From Neurospora intermedia (Eukaryota > Ascomycota > Sordariomycetes > Sordariales > Sordariaceae), in contig BTPP01000003.1 in the NCBI GenBank assembly GCA_037102815.1, positions 4,216,001-4,280,000 of the forward strand: a stretch of DNA of 64,000 nt. The letters are read 5' to 3'. The position numbers were made by a program, and so were the translations under genes. Under the pieces are notes generated by a model. That model was not told the origin of the DNA. It was given only the letters and a program-made list of their open reading frames with translations, and made no database searches. Below, one piece after another: positions 45,043 through 57,473 of the stretch. Every line of letters begins with the position of its first letter. Positions within the stretch are counted from its first letter, which is position 1.

Positions 45043-46075
45043 GAAGATATTCTCGTCTGCCCATACAGCGAAACTAAGGACCTGGGCTGTCTGCTTTTCG
45101 GGACTCGGGGGTTCGAGGACTGGCGCGCAAATGGCTTGGAATAGGAGTCGAAAAACCTGGTCTGTTGGTTCGGCAGGACGCTCGATTGGTTTAACTCATG
45201 CAAAGTGACTGTCGTGCGGAATTGTGTCGAAGCCGAACAGAATACAAACTAGGTGGCTTTCACAGTGTACACCACGACGGGAAGCGGGCGATCCCTGAGG
45301 TCATTAATCGACGTAGCATGGCGATTAGCAGCTCCTCCTCCTCATGGCAGCTCTTCTATCCGCAACCCTTCAGGCCTAGACCCTTTCAACGTTGTCGTGC
45401 TGGGGTCTCCCTGGCGGAGGCCGCCGATTAGATGAGGGACAACCATTGGTCAGCGCAATTGAAGAACTTCTTGGGACTTGGAGAGCGGCAGGGCGGGGTG
45501 GTGGACGGTTCGCAGCGGGCAGCGGGCGTGCAACGCTTTTGGGGGAAAGAGAGGAGGTGGGGGGGCCGCCGGTGTCTCAATTCTCCAATAACGGCCCGTC
45601 GAACCGAGATCCGTCGTGGGAAATTTTGAGCGGTCCCGACCCCGTTCGACCCCGTCCGCACGGCACGTCTATAGGTACCTCGACCGCCGTGAATTGTGGA
45701 GGCTGTAGGTACGTTTTGTTGGTGGTTTCCATTCTCCCAGCGCTTGCCAGGTCCGTCACGCGTGACAAGCTGCCGAACAGCCAGGGAATCCGGATCTCGT
45801 CTCGTTCTGAGTCCAGCTTCGAGCTCCGCTCCTCCCGGCCGTCCTCCGAGCCGCCGCCCACCCCCCAACACCGACCGGCCGGAACTGACCACTGGTACAC
45901 CCCGTTACAGACGAACGACAGCAGCGGCCTCCAGCGCAAAGCATATCCTACGGCTTGACGTCACACGGAAAGTTAGTTGTTGCGTGGGTATACATACACC
46001 ATACCTCGAACCCTACCGAAGGACAGGGTCGCGACGAGCCAAGGTCGGCTGTGAGGGAAACAAATAGCATTCACG
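45043..46075. other. Divergent promoter region of EOS1 and the MBA1/mL45-like gene
   Basis: This GC-rich 1 kb lies between the two start codons. It contains no recognisable gene, and no TATA box is obvious. Confidence 0.45.
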
Positions 46076-47136
46076 ATGCTGGCGGTAACAAAGCTGGGCT
46101 TGCGCGCCCGCTTGCCAGGCTCACTGGCGACGACGACGACGACGACCTCGCCAGTCATGGCCGTGGGTCGGGCTCTCTTCTCTACTTCAGAGAACAGGGC
46201 AGCCGCCAACCGAAGAACTCAAGCGGCTATTCGCAAGCATACCGGCAATGCCGTGAGGCAAACCGGCAAGCAACCGGCGCCGAGTTTAGAGAGGTCTAAG
46301 CTGGACCCTTCCAAGGCGCCCACCTTTGTTCTCCCAGGTATTAATCTCTCCATTCAAGATCCTGATCCGTCCCCATACAACAACAGGCAGAAAGACCAAA
46401 GTAATGAAGGAAACTAACGAATGCCACACGTCATCTCCCACGCGGAGGTGATGGATAAACCCATGAAACAGAAACCTTTGTCATTCCTCCCTTGTCACGC
46501 TTCCCGAAACAGTTCAAGCCGCTCATGTCCTACCTCTGGGGCATCATCCGTGTCAAGTCGTTGGACTTTTTACTGGCCAGACAATATCGGTTCTCGTCCA
46601 TGCCTGGCTGGAGACAGAAGCCGCTGCTCTCGCTCAAGAAGGCGCCTTTGATCGCGCAGACCAAGGCCCTGCACCGACAGATGAACGAGGCCATCGCCTC
46701 GGGCGACGCGGAAATGCTAGAGAAGATTGTCGACTCGTACTTGTACGTGCCGTTGGCGGTTAACATTGAGCAGAGGCCCAAGGGCCGCACCTGCACATGG
46801 GAGCTAGTGCGCTACAACAAGGAGCCGCGCATCGTCTCCCACAAGATCTTCCCTCTGCAGGGAACCAAGGATAAGCTGTTGTGGCAGGTCACCGTGTCCA
46901 TTGCCAGCCGTCAGCGCGTGGTCGAGCACGAGAGGGGCAGGGTCGTGCCGGGTAGCGAGAAGGAGTTGGATCTGGTCGAGAACGTGGTGATCGGAACCAT
47001 GATCAGCAACGAGACGTGGGCAACGCAAAATGCGTGGAAAATTATCTCTACCGTTCAGCCCATGACGCCAGAGAAGTGGGAGCGGGAGCAGGAGACGGTC
47101 AAGCTGCTGGCTGAGGCGGGTGCCGGGTCGAGCTAG
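46076..47136 (+). CDS. MBA1/mL45-like mitochondrial ribosome-associated protein
   Basis: Mba1 and its relative mL45 sit at the mitoribosome exit tunnel and help insert newly made inner-membrane proteins. Two exons (46076-46337 and 46472-47136) flank a 134-bp intron with a GTATTA donor and AACAG acceptor, giving 308 aa. The N-terminus is Arg-, Ala- and Ser/Thr-rich with few acids, typical of a mitochondrial presequence, and includes TTTTTT encoded by an ACG microsatellite. The core reads PPLSRFPKQFKPLMSYLWGI, FSSMPGWRQKP, then LHRQMNEAIASGDAEMLEKI, TWELVRYNKEPRIVSHKIFP and LWQVTVSIASRQRVVEHERG, matching the MBA1/Tim44-like fold. It ends in LLAEAGAGSS. Family assignment is good; ribosomal rather than free location is inferred. 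Confidence 0.75.
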
Positions 47137-47843
47137 TTAGACAAGACATACCCTGGAGAGTTTTATATTGTGAGAGGCGTTCGGTGTCGGTTACTGTGTA
47201 GTGATGAGTAGGGACAGCCTACAGTTGTACGATTACACAACGGTCTAGAGAAAACAAAAATGTACATTAAGCTTCTAAAGTCCAACGGGCACCAAAATCT
47301 AGCGCGCGGCTTACATGAACAAGACAGCAGCTGTCCTCCGAGCTAAAAACATTGGTACCAGATATGATGCTTGCAGCAGCCATGACAGGGCCAGTGGTAA
47401 GTTTCATTAAGATTTAGCATTCAATCCTTGAAATGTGCAAATGGGTATACGTTGATGGTCCTCCGTATACACAAAGAACAGATTGTGATGAACCGCATAA
47501 TGTGAGATCAATACGAAGACAACCCCAAGCAATCCCATTCCGGGTTTGACAACCAACAACTTCACTCGGCCTCAGTTAGCACTACTTTCCATCAGACATA
47601 CCATCAAATTCCTACTCGTCCCTTTGCTCGGCGACTGCTTTCAAAATCGAAAAGAAAACTCATGCTGGGTCATGCCATTTCGTTCCATTGCCTTTGGGGA
47701 GGGAGAAAGAAAAACAGAAAGGGTAAGAAAAAAAAGGGAAAAAAAGAGAGAGAAAGAAGATCATGCCATGTTATTATTCCGTTCTCCATAAAACAATCCA
47801 TTACTCCGCCTTGTGTGAACCCAGATAGAAACTATGAAATCAC
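47137..47843. other. Convergent spacer
   Basis: This separates the MBA1-like gene from the RD-rich gene, which face each other. It has an A/G-rich purine stretch at about 47700-47762. No other feature is seen. Confidence 0.5.
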
Positions 47844-50800
47844 TCATGCCTCGTCTTCCTCCTCAATTGGCGCTGGCGTTGCCCTCTCCCGTCTCCTTTT
47901 CGGCCTTCGCATCCGGTTGCTGCTGATCTGACTCGCCGAATCATCTGGTGCTAGTTCGCTGATATCATCCTGCAATCCCCACTCGCTCTGGGTATCATCA
48001 TAATAACCGCCTTGACCGGGCCCGCCAGCGCCGTATCTTTCGCCACCGGCACTCAGTCCGTCCATCATCCTCTCCTCGTCGGCCCAAGCAGGCCGGTCAT
48101 AAGCTCCACTGCTCCCGCTCAAAGGCAACACGTCAATCCCTCTGTACCCAAGTCCCCTCTTCTGCTGCAGGCTCATGGCCAGCGCGGCACCCCTTCTCCT
48201 CAACGCATCCCTGACCCCCATGGCTTGCTCGTGAAGCTTCTCAAATGCATCTTCGAGCGCTTCCATGCCATTGAAAATTTCACGCTCCAGCTCGCCCACG
48301 ACCTGGATCTCTGTTTCCTCGTCGTGGCTCACTGCTCCTCGAGAGGGATAAGATGAGTTGTTCGTTGTCCCGCTGACGAATGAGGCGGGTGTTGGGCCGC
48401 GGGAAAAAGGGGTGGAGGACATAGGACCGCCTCCCATTCCGGGGCTGAAGGGAGTGTTGGTTCTTGAGTTGCGGATGCCTGGGCTCAGTATACGAGGAGA
48501 TGTAAATCCCCTCTCTCCCATCCCGTTGGCTGGGGTCGGTCCCCGGGAGAAGGGCGTGTCTCGTTCATATCCATCATCATCTGCTCCCGACCAGAGAAAG
48601 CCGTCAAAGCGACCTGATATCAGGATTTCCCACTCGGAATTGTTGATGTCAGAGATAGTATAGAGAAGATCGTGCATGCCAGGGTTCTTGACAAGATACA
48701 TGGCTGTCTCGGCATCGCGCGGGGCCTGCGATAGGCGGTACAATCTCTGCAGAGATAGACCCGTCTTGACCACAAAATCATTTCGAGGCTTGCGTAAAGG
48801 GGAAGGGGTCGGGGCCCTTGTGGCTGGGTGGAGATCCCGCGACCCTGATAGCAGAGCATTGAAAAAAGGCCGGTCATCGGGGTTCAGGTTTGTGAGGATG
48901 GCAAAGGTTAGCGTCTCGTCATCTACCTCTTGGGGCAACGGAGCAGGGGCTTTCTCGCATGTTTGCATCCACCTGTCAACGGCTGCCCTGACACGCTTCG
49001 TTTGACGCAGATAATGTTCCCTAAACTCTTCGGCAATGTCAGGATCCATGTTGATAGGAGACGTCGGTCTCGGAGGAAGTTCTGCCAGATCCTCTTGGGC
49101 CTTGCTGCCCAGTGACGCGAGATCGAAAGGCGGCCATTGCGGCAGATCAACCCGGCCGCTGACCCTCTCGAGCACTTCTCCCCAGCCTAGACCTCTATGT
49201 GACTCGTCCGAGTGCTGGCAAATAATGCACGGGCAGCCATCAGGGCAAAGATCGCGGGAGAAGACATTTTCCAGTCGATCTAAAAGACGGCGGGCTACGG
49301 TCCGGTGACCAGTGGCAACCGCAATAGACCCATGATTTTGTAGTACAGTCTTGTATTGGTTCAATAGGTTGAAGAAAGGTGCAAATAGTGTCTCAGCACC
49401 CTGCAGAGGCGGGTTCGATGGCCTGTTGCCATTTTGGCGCGGCAACACGGCAAGGAATGTCTTTGGAACAGTTTGCGGCAAGCCTCCGTTCTGCAGGAGG
49501 TAGTCAACTCGGGTTGCTTCCTGAAGATTAATACTAAGAGGAGGAGGAGGTGGTGGTGGTGGTGGCGGCGGTGGTGGTGCTCGCTGAGCGGTCGTGTCTG
49601 TCACAGCCTCGGAGGCAGCAGTAAAGTCAGAGGGAGCGTCAAACCGCGCCTGCTTCTGTTCCTGGGATACAGCGGGAGGCGGGAACTGTGGCGTTTGCGT
49701 GGGCGTCTTTGGTGACGAGTCTGGTGCGGACTCGGGTGACGAATCGACCTCAATCGGCGGTGGTCGTCTGATCTGAACCGTGTCCGCCATTGACTCCATC
49801 GTAGACCCCTTGACTGTCGATAGGTCTGTTGAAGCATCGGTGTTCTCTGTCGGGGTGGTTTCGGGTGAGTGCCTTGATTGGGAAGTAAACGTCTGGGACT
49901 GTGTCTCTGTGGCTTCGCTAGACACACTGGAAACTTTGGAGAGCTTTGATCTTGCGTCAGATCGTGATCTCGACATCCGATTTGAACTTTTGGAATCCGA
50001 TCGTTCTGGAGCTTGGTCACCTTCCTTCACAGATACTGGAGTTCCGGATCTCCTCCTTCTAGAGTCCGACAGGTCTGTTTCCGGTGGGCTGGGCGGCCGA
50101 TCCTCCTTTTCCTTTCGTGATTCCTTCCGAAGAGAGGAAGACTTCCGTGGTGCCGAACGAGAGTCCACGGACTTTGACCGCCTCTTATCGCTGTTGCCGA
50201 GGTCGGTGCCATCAGGAGTGAGCGGATCCGTACGGGTAGAAGAGATATCCTCTTTGCTGTATATGAGGTCTTTGCTGTGGACTTTGCTGAAGGTAGGATA
50301 CGGTATGTTTGGCCGGTCAATGCTCCGGGCAAGCTCCGGAACTATATCGGTCATGGAGCTCGTGGCCCCTGACAGAATCGAGGACTCTTCTCTGTCCATA
50401 TCTTTTGGTCGATGGCGGCGATAGGATACTGACTGGCGCGATGAACGGGAATTGGTATCGCTGTCTGTGGTTTTCAACAACCTAGGAGTCCTGGATGACC
50501 GCTTTTCTCGAAGGAGGGACGGTTCCCTGTCGTAGTCGCGATCTTTGTCCCGTTCCCTGTCTCGGTCTCGGTCCCTGTCTCTCTCCCTGTCCTTGTCTCT
50601 ATCCCTCTCTCTGTCTCTGTCTCTGTCCCTCTCCCTGTCCTTATCCTTGTTCTCCTTCCTGCGTTCTCTGTTCCGGTCAGTGATGGTTCGATCACGATCC
50701 CGTTCTCTTTCGCGGTCGCGGTCGCGGTCTCGATCTCGATCTCGGTCACGGTCCTTGTCTCTCCGAAGATCACTTCTGGATCGGTGTGGCAGTCGATCCT

Positions 50801-50855
50801 CACGAATACGGCTGTTGTTGTCGAAGTCGACATCCTGATCTTTAGAGGAAGGCAT
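47844..50855 (-). CDS. Conserved fungal protein with RD-repeat N-terminus and poly-Pro, function unknown
   Basis: A single open frame of 1003 aa. Residues 1-110 are almost wholly Arg-Asp/Arg-Glu dipeptides, as in RD/SR-type RNA-processing proteins. Residues 110-415 are Ser-rich and disordered. A 13-residue proline run follows (about 430-445). A folded-looking region then spans about 450-740: RVDYLLQNGGLPQTVPKTFL, TLFAPFFNLLNQYKTVL, then ATGHRTVARRLLDRLENVFS, CPDGCPCIICQH (a Cys cluster that could bind metal), RGLGWGEVLERVSGR, and KTGLSLQRLYRLSQAPRDAE. The C-terminal part has TPFSRGPTP repeats, a coiled-coil-like stretch (about 880-925), and a basic tail RMRRPKRRRER that looks like a nuclear signal. 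The middle domain looks conserved, but I cannot name its family. Nuclear location is inferred from the basic and RD segments. Confidence 0.7.
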   Translation of the reverse strand: MPSSKDQDVDFDNNSRIREDRLPHRSRSDLRRDKDRDRDRDRDRDRDRERERDRDRTITDRNRERRKENKDKDRERDRDRDRERDRDKDRERDRDRDRDRERDKDRDYDREPSLLREKRSSRTPRLLKTTDSDTNSRSSRQSVSYRRHRPKDMDREESSILSGATSSMTDIVPELARSIDRPNIPYPTFSKVHSKDLIYSKEDISSTRTDPLTPDGTDLGNSDKRRSKSVDSRSAPRKSSSLRKESRKEKEDRPPSPPETDLSDSRRRRSGTPVSVKEGDQAPERSDSKSSNRMSRSRSDARSKLSKVSSVSSEATETQSQTFTSQSRHSPETTPTENTDASTDLSTVKGSTMESMADTVQIRRPPPIEVDSSPESAPDSSPKTPTQTPQFPPPAVSQEQKQARFDAPSDFTAASEAVTDTTAQRAPPPPPPPPPPPPPLSINLQEATRVDYLLQNGGLPQTVPKTFLAVLPRQNGNRPSNPPLQGAETLFAPFFNLLNQYKTVLQNHGSIAVATGHRTVARRLLDRLENVFSRDLCPDGCPCIICQHSDESHRGLGWGEVLERVSGRVDLPQWPPFDLASLGSKAQEDLAELPPRPTSPINMDPDIAEEFREHYLRQTKRVRAAVDRWMQTCEKAPAPLPQEVDDETLTFAILTNLNPDDRPFFNALLSGSRDLHPATRAPTPSPLRKPRNDFVVKTGLSLQRLYRLSQAPRDAETAMYLVKNPGMHDLLYTISDINNSEWEILISGRFDGFLWSGADDDGYERDTPFSRGPTPANGMGERGFTSPRILSPGIRNSRTNTPFSPGMGGGPMSSTPFSRGPTPASFVSGTTNNSSYPSRGAVSHDEETEIQVVGELEREIFNGMEALEDAFEKLHEQAMGVRDALRRRGAALAMSLQQKRGLGYRGIDVLPLSGSSGAYDRPAWADEERMMDGLSAGGERYGAGGPGQGGYYDDTQSEWGLQDDISELAPDDSASQISSNRMRRPKRRRERATPAPIEEEDEA
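50541..50790. repeat. RD-coding hexanucleotide repeat region
   Basis: An imperfect array of CGGTCC/CTGTCT-like hexamers inside the RD-rich gene. On the minus strand it encodes alternating Arg-Asp and Arg-Glu. Codon variation between units indicates an old, protein-selected repeat rather than a recent expansion. Confidence 0.8.
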
Positions 50856-52789
50856 GGTGAAGCATAGCAGGGTTTAAGCAACCCGCCCTAATAGTGACGG
50901 GACGCAGCTGCTGTAGCTTCTGGCAGCAAATAACGGTTGGGTGGGTGGGTTGTTTGAGAGGGTGGCCGCGCAGACAGGCGAATGTCGGGGGGTCCTGGTG
51001 GGCGTTGGCCTCGAACCACAAAGGTCGAGGGCGGTGTTGCAGTGCGCTCCGTATTCCTCTGTCGGGTCTGACGAAGGACGCGGTGTAATACGCAACAGCA
51101 CAAAACCAAAGACAGGACAGCGCAACGCGGTGACTGGGAGACCTAATGCCCGGGCGGTAGGCAAGAAGACGCTGTCACAGTGTGTTTTGGTCGGGGAGCA
51201 GACGATGGTGACTGCGGGTCGGGTCGAGGTAGGATGGCGGTTTGGCTGGTCTAGCTGGATCAGATATTGCTATGATTGTAAGGAGTGTGTCATTAGGCGG
51301 CAAAGGCTTGCAGTGGAATGCGTGCGAGTAGAGCTGGCTTGCAGGCGGTAGTAGGTTGATTGTAGTTGGATCGCTCAAATGTTCAACTTGAAAGCTCGGG
51401 CTTCTTTGATTGTGCTTACTTTCACTGAAGTTTTCGAGGTATCCAAGAAATCTGAGCAGCGTCCCTGCCTGGGCTGGCGATATACACTACCTGGGCTTGC
51501 CGGGATGGAAACTGATGTGACGACGTCGTCGACCCCAGTTCCCGTCGTTTGCACACTGTGTGGTTTGGTAGGTAGACTCTGGGGGAGGGGCAGCGCCGGG
51601 GATAGGCTCGAAGTGGTGTTGATTGTCGGATTTCTCTGCTCTCCAGCTGCTCGTTTAGGACGAGCCTATTGCTATTACGTGGCTACCAGAAAAGGTTTTA
51701 AGCAAGCGTCTTGTTTTCACTGTGTGATGCGCCAGTGCCATGGAATGGCTGCCCAAGGTCTTTGGACCTACCATAGTCTTCCCAGATAAACCAAAAAAAC
51801 GAAAACTCGACGCCGAATGGTTCCATGTTTTTCAGGTCCAACCTCACTCAATCACCACAGGGTCCAGCAGCAGCACGGGGCATGACCCACCAAAAGGAAT
51901 GCCGTTCATCCCACAATTCAGGTTGTTGGGTTTTCCAACGACCGAGCGTTTCCCCTGCTCTTTCCATCCCATCTATGATGTCTCCTGATACCTAGAGGTA
52001 CTGTCGTCCAGATGAACATCCAACGCATGGAGGGTTCCACGAGCCTTGCAAGCACAGTCAACATCCTAACAAGATTTCGGTACAACACGAAAGCTGGTCG
52101 GGCATCAGTGCCATCAGTGGACGGGAGGTTCTTTGAATCATCGACACCGGGCTTGAAGCCGGTACCCGCTGGATGCACCGTCTGCCGCATGCTAAGCGCC
52201 TTGCGATGTTTAAGCCACCAGTCCACCGGAATGGTAGAGAGGGGTTGGCACATTCAGCCGCCAACCAGACTAAAGGGTCCTCCCCCCTTTTCTTGCCAGG
52301 CTCGTAATCACTTGGGCACACCATCAACAGCAAAAATGCGTACGACCGTCAAATCAATACGACACAAGGTAGCTCGCTTGCTGCACTGTCCCTGACACGG
52401 ATCGATTCGCAAAGGCAAAAAAGCTTGCACAAATGCAAACCTGACTGGCGCGCGAAGAAGATGCTAAAAGATGATGTGCGCGAGAAAGAGAAAAGGCCTT
52501 GAAGCCCAATTTTGTTCTGTTCTACCTTGGATTATCTGATCATCAAATCGCTTGGAGTCATCTCCATATCCTTCCCTTTCACCCATCAACGCCGCGATAC
52601 TGCAGGGCGTTTTAGGGCTAGAAACCAGCAGTTCCTCATTCCTGGAATGTCCTTTTTACACCTTGTCTTGATTTTTTACCCCATTTTAGCTTTCCTGTTT
52701 TTGTTTCATCATTCCGTTGCCACATTGACCAGTCAGCACTTGATGGTCTTTTGGCATACTCAAAGCCATGCAACTGCTGAAAAGTCCGT
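50856..52789. other. Intergenic region (1.9 kb)
   Basis: This holds the upstream region of the RD-rich gene and the 3' side of ATP sulfurylase. Short open frames are present, but none resembles a known protein. Confidence 0.4.
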
Positions 52790-55284
<2,495 letters not shown>

Positions 55285-55470
55285 TCACGAGAAAGAGGAA
55301 AGGATGGTGGGCTGGGAATGAGGAAAAGAGGAAAGAGAAAAGAAAGATGGATAGACTCTTGAGGGACCGACGATCCAAAGTGGATTGTCGTTCCGTCTTA
55401 TGCTATGTAAGTCAGAGAGAGTGCCGCTAGGAAAGGTAGCGGAGACCGGGGTGGGTGGGCAAAAAGATGG

Positions 55471-55478
55471 GTATATAC
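55471..55478 (-). promoter_or_regulatory. Possible TATA box of ATP sulfurylase
   Basis: TGTATATAC on the minus strand lies about 295 bp upstream of the ATP sulfurylase ATG. Position is compatible with a TATA element plus leader; there is no direct evidence of use. Confidence 0.25.
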
Positions 55479-55724
55479 AAGTACATCCCGTCCAGATGTT
55501 AACGTGGAACGGATGGAATCGGCGATTCAGGAGGAGAAAGAGATAGTCCGGATCTGGATTTAGTCCCTCGAGCATGCAATCCCTCAGACAAACACCTTTT
55601 CGGCCGTGAACTCGAGAGGGAGGACCGTCACCGACCAGCGTATTCCCAGACGGAGGGACTCCGAGAAGCCGGAGTCAGCACGTTACAAATCAACACATGG
55701 ATGCAGCGGGACAAGATTTCGGGT

Positions 55725-55727
<3 letters not shown>

Positions 55728-55763
<36 letters not shown>
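55728..55763. repeat. Homopolymer tract of 36 cytosines
   Basis: An uninterrupted run of C on the + strand (G on the minus strand), in intergenic DNA about 550 bp upstream of the ATP sulfurylase start. It could form a G-quadruplex or i-motif. The exact length is uncertain because such runs are error-prone in sequencing. Confidence 0.9.
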
Positions 55764-55764
<1 letters not shown>

Positions 55765-57473
55765 ATCAAGGAACAGAATCTCTCTGGCTGTAGGGTAGAT
55801 TTACCCACCGTAACGTAGTAGTTATCGATAGTGTCGGTAGCTTTATGCCTCTGTGAGTGAACGGTCGTAAAACATATATCTGGTGTACGTGTATATCATT
55901 TGTCGAACGAGGGTCAGTTGTGGGGGAAATACCTAACAGGGGCATCAACGTCGTGTAAGAGGTCATCATCAGTGTACATATGCGATAGTCGAAGTGAAAG
56001 CGCATCTGTTTTTTCGAAAATTCCCCTCGCCCCGCCAGTCGGAGATAACTCGTGGCGGCGCCTGTACTAATCGTCTCCATGGCAGGACTTTAGCAATGCC
56101 TAATTATAGTAAGCGTGTCCTATTTTCTCGACTTGTCCCGTCATCACTAATACAAATATGGTGAACGGTCGTTTCTGTCAAAGGTTCTCGAAGTTCTCCA
56201 AAAAATTGCAGTAAAAGCAGCATCACGTAAGTACACACCAGCTACCTCTACCTGAACTCAAACCTCCGGGTCCCGGAAATGCCCTAACGGCGGATGGGAC
56301 GAACGAACTGCACAAATGCTCGGTTTCCATAAAAACCAAAACGGAGTCCTCTCCGCATCAGTCGGAGTCAGACAAGGCAATCCAGTCGAGAGTGAAAAAA
56401 AATATGTTGCATATGTTGGGTTTAGCTCGGATGACGTGCTCGGGGGTCGGCATGGCCTGCTCACCAATGACAAGCCATTGCTTGTGCGACGAACCGTTCT
56501 TGCCACTTGTGATGGTGCTTCACGACGACCGTGTTTGGTCTTTTGCCAGACGGCTTGGGAACACTCGCAACGACAGTGAGTGCGATGGAGAGTTTGATGT
56601 CAATCAGCAGACAAGAAGGGAAAGGGACTGACAAATTTCAAAATTGTAGTATACACTATGTATAACCATTGAATCCCAGGTCCGTCATTTCTTCCAACAG
56701 CCACACAGTAGGCATGAAACTGGGTCTCCGGCTTTCGGACCCCCGCGTTGCGCAGTGGGCAACCCCCCCTGGGGCTGTTGCCCAGAACCCCCTTCCCCAC
56801 CCCGGTTGGAGACCGATAGTATAGGGGCAAAACTGAACATCAACAAAGACATAACAAAACAACACCAGACACCCACATAAACGACAACGTATTGCCATTG
56901 ACAGATTCAATCTTCCCAATCTTGATTCTTCGCATGTATCTCGCCCTGCACCCCATACTATTATCAGAATATCCACCAAAAGAAAAAAAAATTCACATAT
57001 TCTTTTAGGACCATGGAGTGTTCAGCGCAACAGCTTTATCCCTTTCTATGGACCATAAACACTCGGTCACCAGGGCAACGTTTGCGGCAGTACTCATTGC
57101 AAGCCGTTGGAGAGCTGGTATAGTTGATTTCCAGGTAGTGTATTATTATTATTCGTCTGAGTGCGATAGAACTTCTGAATAAATCCCGTCGCCTTCGTTC
57201 CGTAAGAAAGAAAATGAACAACATGATAACGCCCTGCTTAGAGTAGCTGTTGCAAGAAAGTAGTAGATTAGAGAGACGTGCAGAAATATGTGCTTCAGAA
57301 TATTTCCATATAATTACACCAACAAAGCACCTACTCTCAACTATCAAATTCTCTCTGCCCAGCAGTCGTAAGAGATGTGACCACAAGCAGCAAGCTGTGT
57401 AATGCTAGCTTTTCTTATAGCCTCCGTACAACTGTAGCTGTCTGCTTCACCATCACGCTCTTTTGGAAGACTC

